Assembly (NCBI RefSeq): GCF_037975245.1 | Contig: NC_092574.1 | Coordinates: 27,512,713-27,576,712, forward strand | Direction: 5' to 3' | Origin: Apostichopus japonicus | Lineage: Eukaryota; Echinodermata; Holothuroidea; Aspidochirotida; Stichopodidae | Length of the DNA stretch: 64,000 nt | Shown: positions 45,913 to 59,149 of the stretch, piece by piece | How positions within the stretch are numbered: position 1 is the stretch's first letter | How the letters are laid out: the number at the start of each line of letters is the position of its first letter | Position numbers and translations under genes: made by a program | Notes under the pieces: model-generated | The model's database searches: none | Seen by the model: only the letters and a program-made list of their open reading frames with translations | What the model was told of the DNA's origin: nothing

Positions 45913-48900
45913 CAGACTCACTCCAATCACCTGCCGTGATTTTAGTGGCCAGCATCAAACATAGGACTCACAACCAGGTAATACTGTATACTGATTAGAA
46001 GATTCCAAGAAGGTGATTGAGAAAATATGAGATGTTTGAACATCAGAAATAACTTAAACATTGAGTAAATTTAGCTGCATGAAACAAAAACCAAACAGAT
46101 TGCTTCAAAGTCTTTAGATTTCTATGAACAACATTGTCTTATTAGATTATAGGCATTCATGAAAGTAACTTCAACTCCTATCAAAATCCATCAGAGATTG
46201 ACCATTTTACAAGTCTTTTCTTAATTCTAATTTTATTTATGAACAAACAAGAAATAATTATACATATTGATGATGCAAAGGGAGTGACTGCCCTGTTATG
46301 TTATTCCTTTGTTTTACAATCTTTGTTTCAAGTACACACAGTTTGGTGGCCTAAGGCAATTTTTTGAAATATTTTATTGTCTTCTTTGAAAAAACAGGAA
46401 CATCCCATGATTCAAATGATACTAGTTTTGGGCATGTAATTAGGAGTAAACTATAAATGCCAAAAATAAGACATTATGATGGGCGTGACACTTCAGGTCA
46501 TAGTTTGTACATCATAATGAGTTTCTCACATTTATTAAAACTTCAAATGTGTCTCTTGGAAATGAAAAGAGCATTTCCAAAAATTTCAACAGATTTTGAA
46601 TGAGATTTTCACAGACAACAAATGTACTGAATATGGGGCAAATTGGCTAGGTGTCTATAGTAGTTTCAGTTTTCAAGGTTATCTAAAGTGGCCACATGCT
46701 ACAATTGTCTTTTGGGGTTAAAAGGGCAATTGTTCAATTAAGCAGTGACTCCCTTACTAAAGTATTCAAGAATAGAACATGGGTTGGCTGGCTCCTAAGT
46801 AATCTTGAACTTGCTAAGCATTCCACCCAAGAGGCAATTGTTTCAACTTTGTATGGTATTCCCATGATTGTTCCATGCAGATGCTTCAAAGTAATTACAG
46901 ATCTGAAGTTGTAAATCATAGAGTGAGTCGTAGAGACACGAAACCCCTGTGGAAATTAGCTGAGAAACAAAAGCCTAGGGTTCTTGTCTTATACAGACTT
47001 GATTACTAAAGGGAAATTAAATGTTTTGCCCTCAGTATTAAGTAACGACTTGTGCTGACACAGGAAATCATTATAAGAAGATTGGATGGTAACTTGAACA
47101 AGGAGCCAGATCTTGACTGTGATAGAAGAATATCAAGTCAAAGCCTGTAACATTCTAAATGTTTCATGCTTTTTGGGATTTGGATACAAGAAAACTGTGT
47201 CAATGAGCACAGTCGCTGCATAAAAATGACGATATTAGTAAGTGCTTCGTTTGAGATTAAATCCAAGAATTCTAGATGCCAGTTTTATATATTGCAGTAT
47301 TTCTGCATTCTAAATACTAAATCAGCATGTAAGGAGTGATATCAGGGTTGTTTATTGCACTGCCAAGGTACAGCACAATATATATGTACTCTTAATTCAG
47401 TTTGGCTGAAATCATAGGAATTCATTTCGGTAATTAGTGTGGAACTTGTTATTAGCCAATCAGTCTTTTTACTTTGTGAGATATGAAATTCTCTGCCTCC
47501 ATGAGTCAACAACTTTGTCAAATATGTTTTGTTTTTGTTTGGCATCTTGTGAATTTTAATTGCCTTTGGGCAGCAAAATGTAGTTTATTCTGATTTTTAG
47601 TCATCAGGCAGACTGTTTGCAAACTAACAGTACTATTTAATATCAAAGGAACACTTTATCAATAATTTAATGTAAAGTCTTGGTTAAGAGCACTTTTACA
47701 GTGAGATTTTGTTCCCTCCCCACCACCTCCCTGCCCCAACAGCAACAGGAAAATCTAATTCCATTTGAGAGAAATCACAGGTGGAATATGTTATCACCCA
47801 CAGGGCTGAAGACTTGTTCAAGCCTATATACGACATCACTGGGCCACATGTATCAATTCTTTATGTTTTTCTTTATTACATACAACATTTTAGTTTTGGT
47901 AATGAAAAATTGGCTTTTGAATCCAAAACATTCAAAGATCTTAACATTACCTAATTATAGTATTGGTTTCAGTGTCAACATCCTACAACCATAACAACCT
48001 ACCTTGAACCCCCCCTCGCCCCCCTCACCCCCTCAAAAAGACAGTCAAAGGTTACAGATTGTAGTGTCACTATGACATCACAGAATTTCAAATGACAGCC
48101 CTCAGATACAAGTTTTAAATCAGGATATCTCTCACAGGAGATAACATTTTTCTTAGATATATGGGAGAGCTCTTCACCACAACAATATCATATTTATCTT
48201 AAGAATCATACAATATTACAATATTTAGAGCACCCTTGTGATACATTCAACAAAGTTTGTAGAATTCAACACCATTTGCCCTTTAAAACCACTTTGTAAT
48301 TGATTGCGAATTTTAATCTATGGTATACAGGTACTAATATAAGTCTTAAAGTGTTTTGTCTTGAGTTTTGTGTTGCATTGGAGGAATTAAGTGGTTTATC
48401 TTATTAAACCACTTTAGTCTATGTGACTCAAATGTTTAAGTGGACCTTCCTCACAAAAAGTAAAAGTGGTATAGATATGCAACCTGGACTGTCAGCAGTG
48501 TAATTGGGCTACAACATACAGTACCAAACTGTATCAAAGTCTTCCTTTAAGCTCCTGAGCTAAGATGCAGTACTTCCTTTAATATTGGCAGCCTGCATGT
48601 ATTTTCTACATTCACTTCATTCCAACTTGTGTTTACCATGTCTGTCAAATCTGTGTTAATAAATTCAAAGACTGGGATGTAATTTTGAAACATGCTCTTC
48701 AGATTTAGCAATTAATAGAACAAGTGTAAAGTACAATCCTGGGGTTAATCATGGCCAGTGAAAGGATCTCTCTGCCAAACTTACTAAACTAAGCAAATAT
48801 TGCAACCAACATTTCATTTTTCAGGCAAGAAAATTCAGAAGTGTTGGCCTCTTGGCCTGGATATTTTGTTTGTATTTTGCAATATTATTCTAAGAGCTAA

Positions 48901-51900
48901 CCAAATTTCCCCAACAAGCAAACAAACTTAAGTCAAGTTGGAGATGGAAGGCACGAAATTTGCAAATTGCTGTGGGTTTCTTGCTTACTTAAAATTTGAA
49001 TCAAACTGGAAATGAAAAATCCAATCTTTTAAAATCTTTAATAGCCAGATGGTGGTAGGTCAACGTTATTGAAATCGTTGAACACTGAAATAAAAGAATC
49101 CAGATAAAGACTAGAAATAGTGATTCACTGAGTACACAAGTTCTGGTATGATGTGGCCTTCACCAGTGGGAATGCAAATTGTAAGCTGGTCTTTGTTATG
49201 CACATCAATTGTTTACTGCAAGTTGTTTATCTCTAGCTGTTAGTCAGTGTGGCTACCACAGGTCTATATCTTAAGTGGTTGCCTTGCCCTAGCAGGAAAC
49301 TTGATTGTAAACAACTTTGTGTGTTATTCACCTTTGCAGATTACATAATCACTGTGTGTAAATGAGTGAATTGTTTATGTTAGGATATCTCCCTCATCCT
49401 GTGGAAACTACTCAATCCTTTATCCTCATTATTGGAATATTCTTGGAGTGTTGTCCTGAGGGATAAACCAACAAGATAAACAGTGAAGCATCATTTAGCT
49501 GGAATGTGTTACAGCAGGAAATAACCATCTGCATAAAAGCATCCAAGGTTTATTGAGATAAGTGTCTGTAAGACTTGACCTGAAAACCTACATAGTTTTT
49601 GTGAGAAGATGTGAGGATGTAATGTAGAGATATATTCAGACCTGCAGCAATATCTTACGGATTCCCCAGATCATACCACTAACTATCGAGGAGAGATCCC
49701 TTCTTTGAGTTAGATATTTGAGATACGTAGGTTGACAAGAATTGAACACACAGCCTGCAATAGACATTAGCAAGTAGTCTACCAATTTGGTTAGGGAAAT
49801 TCAACATTTCACTTCTTCCAACAAGCTGGCAATGTGCATTTTTCTGGATAATAATATTCTTAGTTCATCAGTTTCTCCCTGAAAATACTCTAGAAGTTAA
49901 TTACTCCTGTTCAAACGTAAACAAGCAATTTACTGCGACTCAATGCATTTTCCTTACCAAGTTATCATAGATTGAATGTAACATGAGACAGATAATTGCC
50001 ACAAATTTTTGTTTTTCTTTGCAATATGCCCAATTTTATCCCCCCTGTGCATTATTTTTGTCTGTATTTGTAATATACATTAATAATTTATTGCACACCG
50101 GAGTAATTTCTTAACTTATGCTCATGTACAGTATGATCCCAAAAGAACACATCAAATTGAATGCATGTTAATGTTGCATGTTAAGATTGGTACAATTTGG
50201 GACAGGTGTGTGAAACTCTTCATGTTCTAATATAATGTTTAATATTTCATCTTGTGGAAAGTTTGGATAGAAGTTAAAGCAGCTGGTAACTGATCAATGA
50301 ACAAACAGGAACAGTTTGGGACAGATTCAGTTTCTAGGACTAGTATGACTGGAAAGATATTCTTTGTTACAACAATGGGCTGGACATAATTTCATATTAA
50401 TGCAGCAATAGTTACATGACATGTACAAGTACTGGCATCATTTTCTTTGAGGGTGCTACAAAAGCCTGGACAGTATGTTTCCACTTGAGTGACCAGTATT
50501 TGTCTTTGCAGCATATTTGTGGGCAAAACAAAAAGATAGTACTGGTGAATGCTAAGTCAATCAATTGATATAATTGATGCTTGAATACGTGTATACATGT
50601 TAACCTCATTATAGTTATTTAACACAGTCCAATCATTAATTCAGTTTGCAACATCTTTCATTGATGAGCATTTATGTTGATATTATGTTACTTGGTTGAC
50701 TGGTTTTCCTTAACTTGAAGTACAGTGTGCGATAGATGAGGTTACCACAATTTGGCACTTATCTATAATTAGCAATCCATTTACTGTTTTCTAATGCAAC
50801 AGTTTTGTAACACACGATTAATTTGTACTTCATGGGTGCAACTTTTGGTGGTGTAAAAGAATGAAACAGCTTATTGTTTTAAGTAGTATATACAGTATAT
50901 CGTTCGTAACAAATGAATAACAAACCATAATATAAGAGGCTATTTGAATCTGTACAAGCAAGATTAACACTAAAGTATACTAAAAATTATTCCAAAATTT
51001 CAAATTGCTTCTTTCCTTCTTGAGCTGTATTTTTTTTTGGGGGGGGGGAGGGGGGTGGGGGGGGGCATCATTACCGATAGTTGCCAACCGATATTGATTC
51101 CATAAAATAAACATGCTTTGGTCAGAGTTAAGTTGAAATTATTTTGTTGGGCACTCAATCCCCATTATCCCCATTCAATACAATCTAATCTCATTTCAGC
51201 GGGTCTAATAACCTACAGTATAAAGTCATTAAGGTTGAGGAGGTAAAAACATTTTGAACTGCATCCTTAACTGTAGTCCTCAGCTAACATAAGAAATCAA
51301 TTTAAAGAGCTGTAGTTTGTATAACATGTGCAACATATAGGTTATACAGTAGCCTATAATTGTGAAGGCGGCCTATGATCAATATTATTGCATATATATA
51401 TGAAAATAAATATGAACTTAACAAAAGATTAAAACAATTTTTTTTTGTATCGTTCATATTTATATTAGAATTCAGTCATATATGTTAAGAATGCATAGTA
51501 TACGAACAACATTGAGTAGTAGGAATGAAATGAAGCTATAGGGGCTATTGTAGATACATGCAATACCTTGCTGAAGTAACTTTAGTATTAGGAACGAGAT
51601 CAGTGCACGTAAGCGGCTTAAGGGCGGGAAATTCTAGAGGATTGCATTCAGCGCAATTTTCATTTGTAAACAACACCATGACATGTGTGCCTGTCATTGT
51701 ATGCTACTCCATTACATACAACCATGCATGGTAAAAATACACAACAAGATAAATAAAAATAAACGTTGTTTATATCAGGAAAATATATTATTTTATTCAA
51801 ATCTTTTGTTTTCGATGTTTTCAATCTGCAATATGGGATTTAAAATGGTGTGGCAGGCTTGCAACAACATATTAAATTGTTTGTTACAGCTTTGGTACCT

Positions 51901-53285
51901 CACCGTATAGGCATTGTACAGTACTACGTACTCCCCATGATAGGTTAAAGATGCTGTGTATATTGTGTCACAAAAGATAGTTGCTCCCCCAATTACTAGG
52001 CAGGACATGTCCCCCAAGTAACAAAAATATGGTAGAGCAAAAAAATGAAACAAGTATGACATTCCGTATATAGTGTAGGCTACATCAAAAACAGACTTTG
52101 TAGGTAAATTGTTAATGCTTCAAAACATTTTATCTTGATGATCATAAATGAAAAAAACATTGTTGTCATTATGAGTGGTGAGTTTCTCAATATTATTATG
52201 GGGGGGGGGGGGCTACTGTCCTATGTTGGGCAGAACAGGAAACCCTTTTCTTATGCTGCAACTTTTTCAACTGAACTTGCTTTGATTTTTTAGCCAATGA
52301 AAAGGGACAATCTATGCTCAGCTGTCAGCTTCATACCATTTAATCACAGTATCTGATTGGCTACTGTGTTCCATTGACAACAACTACAAGCTGACGGAGA
52401 GTTCTGGATCCTTCTATAGTACTTCTGTACATGTCATGCACATAAAACTTTTTTGGGTATTAATGCTACTGTTAGTATATATCGGTATGCTGGATTGTAC
52501 TGCAGCCATATCATAAAGTTCTGAAGAAAGCTGTACCAAAAGGCCACATCTTCAGTACTCTCATCACAAACAGCATGAACTTCTACTGTATGTCTGACAC
52601 TAGAAGCTGTTAAGTAAGTTCTGTTCCCATGGTGATTAGCTGATCAATCTGTTACTAATCCCTGGTCATTTTGGATCTCTAAGGTAATCTTTCTAAGGTA
52701 ATGCTTGATCTCAAAGACAATCAGAAGGTTGTAACAGAATGTTTTTCATCCTGATAGTTTCCCCACCATGGATATTTCATAATCGGTAAATTAAACAATT
52801 TTGACGGATTCTGTTTGTGACACCTATTATCCATGGACACTAATAGTTAGCTACTGTATGTGTCCTTGTTTGAATGGCTATAGGAAGCAATAATAGACTA
52901 ACAAATATCAAATGTGACAGATTTTGGTAGCACCTAGCAACCAACAGGTAATTCAGTTTAAGTTTATAATTATAATATTCATAACTTTTGATTGATATGG
53001 ACAGACACTTTTGATCTCAGACATTTCCATGGTCATTCTAGTTGTGTGGCATATGGGCATCTTTACCTGATATTTCTGCCTCCCTGCTAGGTGTATTGGT
53101 ATGACTCATTCAGGATAATCAACTTGGCTAAATTGTACCTGGATTCCCCTATCCACTCTTATCTATAGGAATCAAATGGATGGTTCATCATGGACATGGT
53201 GCAGCAGTATTATTATGAGCACATGCTACACTGGTAAGACATTAGAACTAGCAATGTAACTGGTCTTCCATATCATAAGTATTAA
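45913..53285. other. Long unique AT-rich stretch without recognised genes
   Basis: Short frames only (up to about 100 codons), with no domain or splice-flanked exon I can defend. G-runs at 51030-51067 and 52200-52213 could form quadruplexes. Composition is uniform, as in a large intron or intergenic region. Confidence 0.5.
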
Positions 53286-53289
53286 CCAC

Positions 53290-54065
53290 AACAGTCACAT
53301 GTTATAATGGACTTAGTACAGTATGTTCCATTGGGTACATATGAGGCAGCAGTGTGGCATGGTTGTCTTCCACTACCATGTGTAACCACACTAGTGACTT
53401 GCTATCATGGACATGGTACAGTATGTTCCATTCCAGGGTACATATGAGACAGCAGTGAGGCATGGTTGTCTTCCACTACCATGTGTAACCACACTAGTGA
53501 CTTGCTATCATGGATATGGTACAGTATGTTCCATTGGGTACATATGAGGCAGCAGTGTGGCATGGTTGTCTTCCACTACCATGTGTAACCACACTAGTGA
53601 CTTGCTATCATGGACATGGTACAGTATGTTCCATTGGGTACATATGAGACAGCAGTGAGGCATGGTTGTCTTCCACTACCATGTGTAACCACACTAGTGA
53701 CTTGCTATCATGGACATGGTACAGTTTGTTTCATTGGGTACATATGAGACAGCAGTGAGGCATGGTTGTCTTCCACTACCATGTGTAACCACACTAGTGA
53801 CTTGCTATCATGGACTAGTACAGTATGATCCATTGGGTACATATGAGACATCAGTGTGGCATGGTTGTCTTCCACTACCATGTGTTACCACATCAGTGAG
53901 TGCTATCGTGGACATGGTACAGTATGTTCCATTGGGTACATATGAGACAGCAGTGTGGCATGGTTGTCTTCCACTACCATGTGTTACCACATCAGTGAGT
54001 GCTATTGTGGACATGGTACAGTATGATCCATTGGGTACATATGAGACAGCAGTGTGGCATGTAAG
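53290..54065. repeat. Minisatellite, 100-bp unit, about eight copies
   Basis: The unit runs ATGGACATGGTACAGTATGT, CCATTGGGTACATATGAGAC, AGCAGTGTGGCATGGTTGTC, TTCCACTACCATGTGTAACC, then ACACTAGTGACTTGCTATC. Landmark spacing is 100-103 bp (53408, 53511, 53611, 53711, 53811). The last copies lose bases and by chance keep a 120-codon plus-strand frame open. Each unit has two ACCATG/CATGGT-type inverted words. Confidence 0.95.
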
Positions 54066-54452
54066 TTGTTGAACAACATAATGCCTAATGGCCCATTTGC
54101 TATGAGCCTATAAGATATATGTGTACCCATGATTTATGTTTGGGAGATGGATTAAAGTAGTAGTGATAGTCTTGTATGACATTCATTTTGTCCTGTTCTA
54201 ATTTAAGATTTTAGCTCGAGAAAATAAAATTTGTCTCCAGTGGTTCATAATTGCTGCAGAGAGAGTTAAATGTATAAGTCATAACTGAATCGAAAGACCA
54301 AACAAATTGTGGGAGGCAAAGCGTTAAAAAACATCAGTATTGCCCGTAGATTTAGCATGCCGAAAATTCCAAGAGGTTTTGAGAAGAACTTTTTCCTGGA
54401 GGTTGTGACTTTCCAAATTATTCCCTAAATTGAGGGAGTGTTCAATTCTCAG
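54066..54452. other. Unique spacer
   Basis: Nothing recognised. Confidence 0.45.
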
Positions 54453-54498
54453 TGAGACCATGGAACTATATAAGTCTGTTTATAGCTCCATGGTGAGA
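54453..54498. mobile_element. Micro-palindrome insertion, copy 4 (variant), with 5-bp duplication
   Basis: The 36-bp palindrome 54458-54493 starts CCATGGAACTATA and ends TATAGCTCCATGG (12 of 13 paired). TGAGA flanks it on both sides (54453-54457 and 54494-54498). The ends differ from copies 1-3 (CCATGG in place of CCAGGG), so it is either a second subfamily or an unrelated palindrome. Confidence 0.5.
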
Positions 54499-55311
54499 CA
54501 AAATACTTGTTGAAGTTTTCTTTCGTTCTTAATTGAGGTACATTACGGCGCCATATTGATGTAAACACTTGTTGCAAAATGCATCTGTAACATACATACA
54601 TGTCTATCTGGCAATAACTTTAATGGTTCATACCTCCCCACAGACCAAACTGTAGCATCTACTTCAAATGATAGGATACACATATTTTAGCTGATATGAT
54701 ACACATATTTTAGCTGATACACATATTTTAGCTTATAGGGTCAGGTGAACTTATTGTTTCCTATTTGGTCTGTACTACGTACAGTCTACAATGACCTTTT
54801 GCCTCAGGGTTAAAGATGCAATGGTAATGGAAAATACTTTACCACTGTTTCCTCTAACTTGGGTAAATTACTCGAAAGTTGTTTAGCTCTGAATTAATAT
54901 GTTGTGTGTTAAAATGACCAGTATGCTATATATCGTAAGTGCTATATCAACAGGCTTTGTGGGATGTTTAGGCCTTCGGCTTAAACATGTGGGGGTGACA
55001 GGGGGTCCTTGTTTGACCATGATGATTTTAGGCAAGGCCTAGGAATGTCATGTGGTCATGCTTTCACAAGTTTGAAAGAAAACAGAAGTTGGGAAACAGC
55101 TCCTAAATTATTCAGATTAAGGTGGCTCATAATACCGAGCTAGGAAGCAACTCCTGAGGTTGTAAAATCTTAAAAGTGATGATCTAAATGTACTGTACCT
55201 GATTTGTGACTGAGGTAAAGGTATTGTACATGTATTAATTTGATGACATGTATTGACATCAATGATATCTTATAGACAATGTTATAGGAATTTCAAAAGG
55301 GCCACAAACAT
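54499..55311. repeat. Unique DNA with a short 22-24-bp triplication
   Basis: GATACACATATTTTAGCT occurs three times in tandem at about 54673-54733. The rest of the stretch shows nothing. Confidence 0.8.
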
Positions 55312-55694
55312 GTTATAGACAATGGCGTAACCAGACTTTGCATCTAGGTGTCTGGGGGGGGGGAATGAGTTTGAGTGTAGGGGCAAGTTTCTTGTGCAAG
55401 CACTTTTGTCGTTTTAGGTACTTTGCAATATGCCACATTCCCAAACACTTGAAACCATGGTAACAGTACTGTTATGAATGCTTCTTTACCCGAATGGAAC
55501 AGTTTATTCCTGAGTTCCATCTGCTAGATTGTTGAATGGATAGTCCAACTAAAAATAATAACTTAATAGATTGTACTATTGTAGAGAACGTCAAGCGCTT
55601 AGCCAGGATTTCATCTTAAGCGGTGGGGGCAAGACATTTGACTGGGGATCCCTGCCCCCACCCCTCACTGCATGGTTACACCACTGGTTGTGGA
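55312..55694. mobile_element. hAT-type element of 367 bp, aged duplication
   Basis: The element is 55320-55686. Ends CAATGGCGTAACCA and TGGTTACACCACTG are inverted copies with two differences. Flanks GTTATAGA and GTTGTGGA match at six of eight. A G-run follows the left end (GTGTCTGGGGGGGGGG). No coding sequence. Confidence 0.7.
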
Positions 55695-58600
55695 TACTAG
55701 TGTTCGACAGATTCAGTCCTTACCAATTACAGATTGGTTCCTGTGACAATCGGCACATGCCGATTACCGATTATTTCATATTTGTGAAACTGGCCTAATG
55801 TATGATTTAGTGTTATGCATGATTACCAACTTCTTGGTCAATGCAATCAAAGATGTAAATGAACGACTTAAAGTTTCACAGTAAAGATTATTGGAGCAAA
55901 CAAGAACATTGTAATACATACATGGGGCGCTGCTGTCACAATATTGCAATCCCGCCACAACACAGTAAATGACAGTGCTGTATACAGACTACAGAAGGGG
56001 GGGGGGAAATAGCAATTGGAAACGAAATGAACGAAAAGTAATGGACAGCTTTTACAACTGGTATTATAACCATTATCAGTGTTGCAACTCCAACGTAAAT
56101 AAAGTGTAAAGTATATATATCGCACGGAAATAAAATATTTGTTATTTTGTAATCTGAAATCAAAATATATAATCTGATCCAAACAAATAATGGAAAGGGA
56201 AATATATAATATTATACAAAAAATAATGTGTAAAAGTAAGTTGTCCTGATCTTTCAATCCTAGCAGGATCGAAAGCTCTTCTCTTACACAGGCTGTTTAG
56301 TGGATAAGCAGTTTACTTGCAGAACTTTTATTATGAAAAGTAAAACAAACCCTAACATTTGCTTCGAGTTTTCAATGATTAACATCTGCGAGGGAAACCT
56401 TCCGATCGAACTTTGTTTCAAACGATCATATACAGTAAGTCCATGGCGCTTCTCCATTGACTTAACTACATGTGGGAGACATCACACACTAAAGTCCCAT
56501 TGACTTTGGAAATCAGACTTGCTTTAGTCGGTGCAGTTAAGGAATTTAGTTACTGCAAAGGGGTTATTTTAGCACGTATGGTCAGTGTTCGATTTTTCCG
56601 GTATCGCATCGCAAAATGCGATCCAAAACGACAAGCTTGCGAGACGTTTCCAAATCAGCATCGCACATTGTGCCGATTTGTGCGATACAAATTCCTAGTC
56701 AGATTTGGGAGCAAACACTCAAACCTTAACTTACGAACTGTCGATCACAATGTAGAAGTTACAATTTATTGAGTTTATACTCAATGTACAACTTATGCAC
56801 TTGACCGTATAGCGAAAAAAAACCTGAAAAAATAATATCCTACCATAGTTTAGTGTAAAGCAAATAGCCTAACCACCTCGGCGGTTATGGATCTCACGTA
56901 ACTAAAAGGTTCCCTGGCAACGTGCCAAAAAATGTTAACAAACAGGTGTTACACAGGGGATGAGCTCACAGTTGTTGGGAAGGTACCTGGGCAAATTTGC
57001 AGCACATGTACCGTGGTACAGTAGTTGGGTATAGGGTTAAACACTGCAGTTGTAAAAAAAAGTACGCATAGTGCACGCTATTCATTGTTAGGCAGTCTAG
57101 AAACGGGGCTTTGCTGAACGTTGTTTGTTTCATAATATCGGAAGTTTTGTAAGTTGCACTTTTTAAAGATTGAAAGACAGATTAAATCTCTTTTCATGTT
57201 ATAACATAATATAGCTACTTTAACTTGTCATTTTAAATTTTCATCAGTTTCGTGACAATTTAAGTAAAAAAAGTTGTCAGTATTTTGCATCCTCAATTGC
57301 GAATTTTTTTCATCGCCAGACATCGCAAAAAATGATACCAATTTTCGGGGGCTTTCACCCCCAGGATCCCCACGAGGGGTTCTACACCATGACCCCACCA
57401 TAGCGCTAACACGGGCCCATGGACACCACGCCTTTATGCTCTCACGTTACGCGTGCTAGGCATGCGAACACCGGCGGGAAATCGGCTGTGTGTAGGCCAA
57501 GGTTCACGAAGGTCATTGGTTATATTCGCGCGCCGTAGACGTGTTTTTAGATGTTACGGAGAGTCAGGTTTCCATGGATATTAATCGAAAATGAATCTGA
57601 GTTTAACTGACGCTAAAGAAATGGATCGTCTTGGGCAGATTAACAAATCATTGCAAGTATAAATAAGTACAGGTAGCTCTGCTGTTAAAAAGAAAACTTC
57701 AATATCGGTTTGCTGTTATCGGCAATTAGGCAAAATTTTACCGATACCGATACGCTGCCGATATTGCAAATATCGGCCGATACCGATATTGAAAACGATT
57801 ATCGTAGCAACACTAGTATAAATAATAATAATAAACAAACATTTTCTAGTTAATACATTGATCGCCAACATTTGGTCCGTTTTGTGGTAATTTCAAAACT
57901 GCTATTCAATATTGGGGAACTGCTATGCAACAAAAATATTGTATAGCAATTGTCGAAATTTGTTGCTATGCAATTTTTTGGCCATAAGTCGAACACTGCG
58001 TATGGTACATGCGGTCAGGGAAAAAAAAAAGTTTGCTTCAGGTTTTTCGCAAAAATATGCCTAAGAATGTTTGCCTAATCACAATAAAACTGTAATGCAG
58101 TGGAACTACTGAGGACTGTCGCCAAACGTGTTTAGGGATTTTTAGGAGTATTTGGAGCCTTGATTTCATCATTTTATCGCATTTGTTAAATCTCGTGCAC
58201 ATTTTCAAACTGAACAGTTATGAGTCTCAACCATTCTCTAGCCAGACTAGCCCACTGTACGTAGAACTCACAATGAACAAAGCCTAATGTTATCGTTTTC
58301 ACTTTCCAGTTTTCACCTACAGTGAAACGGCCAAAGTGGTGTAAAAGTATTGCTTTGACAATAAATCTGTCTTTATCGTTAAACATGGGTAACAGGAGGT
58401 TTTGTTAGATGCAAGAAGCGAAGTGAAAAAAAAATAATTACGTCGTCCCCCTCAGCTTATCCCGTGTATACTGTATGATGTTAACTGGATAGTATATCGA
58501 ACAGCATTAGTACAAACTCACGTGAGGGACTTGCGATACCGTTACACGGTAGATTAGCGCACCTTTCTCGGCTAATGAACAGCGTTGAATCTAATGATCT

Positions 58601-58797
58601 ACATTCTTCTCCCGTTCGTTGTGGTTGTGGTTAATCAAAAGGGCGGAAAAATACAATCCATTATGTGGAACATAATAATCGGTTCCACATAATCGGTAGT
58701 GCAATGGATTTTGCCGTTGCCGATTATTTACCGATTGTCTGATAATCGTCTGGATGCCGATCATCTAACCGATTATCGGTCAAACACTAGTAGATCC
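55690..58797. mobile_element. Outer hAT-type element of 3,092 bp with a nested element
   Basis: The element is 55698-58789. The left end is TAGTGTTCGACAGATT and the right end read inward is TAGTGTTTGACCGATA. Flanks GTGGATAC and GTAGATCC agree at six of eight. CCGATTA/TAATCGG words are repeated near both ends (55735-55775 and 58670-58780), a sub-terminal repeat pattern typical of hAT elements. About 1.4 kb of the interior is a second, younger insertion. No transposase frame is seen. Confidence 0.75.
56575..58006. mobile_element. Nested hAT-type element, 1,416 bp, perfect 8-bp duplication
   Basis: The element is 56583-57998, starting CAGTGTTCGATTTTTC and ending AAGTCGAACACTG. CGTATGGT flanks it exactly (56575-56582 and 57999-58006). 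Inside, 57700-57815 is full of CCGATA/TATCGG words and ends GTAGCAACACTA (57815), which is itself a hAT-like terminus, so a further fragment is likely embedded. Confidence 0.88.
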
Positions 58798-59149
58798 TTA
58801 GTTTTCCATATTGCCTTAAAGCAATTTTGTGAGCTGAAATTGATAAAGAATTCCAATGATAAGTAAAATCCTATCATAAAGTATAAATTTGTGGTCAAGT
58901 GTCATTACAAGTGGTGAACCAAAAGTCAAAACATTTGAGATTTGTTTATTCATATATTTCACACTAAATATTACGAAAAGTGTCAGGATGATAAAAAGTT
59001 GAGGATTAATCAAATTCATTAATGACTCACTCAGTTAAATTCATTCGTGCAAAGCGATCTATAGGATAGTTGGGTTACTTGCAACCATATTTTAAGAAAG
59101 ACTCGTTATTGGAAAAAATTTCTAACCAAACTGAAAATGACACTTTAAA
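58798..59149. other. Unique spacer
   Basis: Nothing recognised. Confidence 0.45.

Noticed and set aside
53710-54072. 120-codon frame as a gene
   Set aside because: It lies entirely in the 100-bp minisatellite and is open only because of chance deletions in the last units.
56300-56772. 67- and 100-codon plus-strand frames as exons
   Set aside because: They straddle the left end and duplication of a hAT-type element, so half the sequence is transposon terminus.
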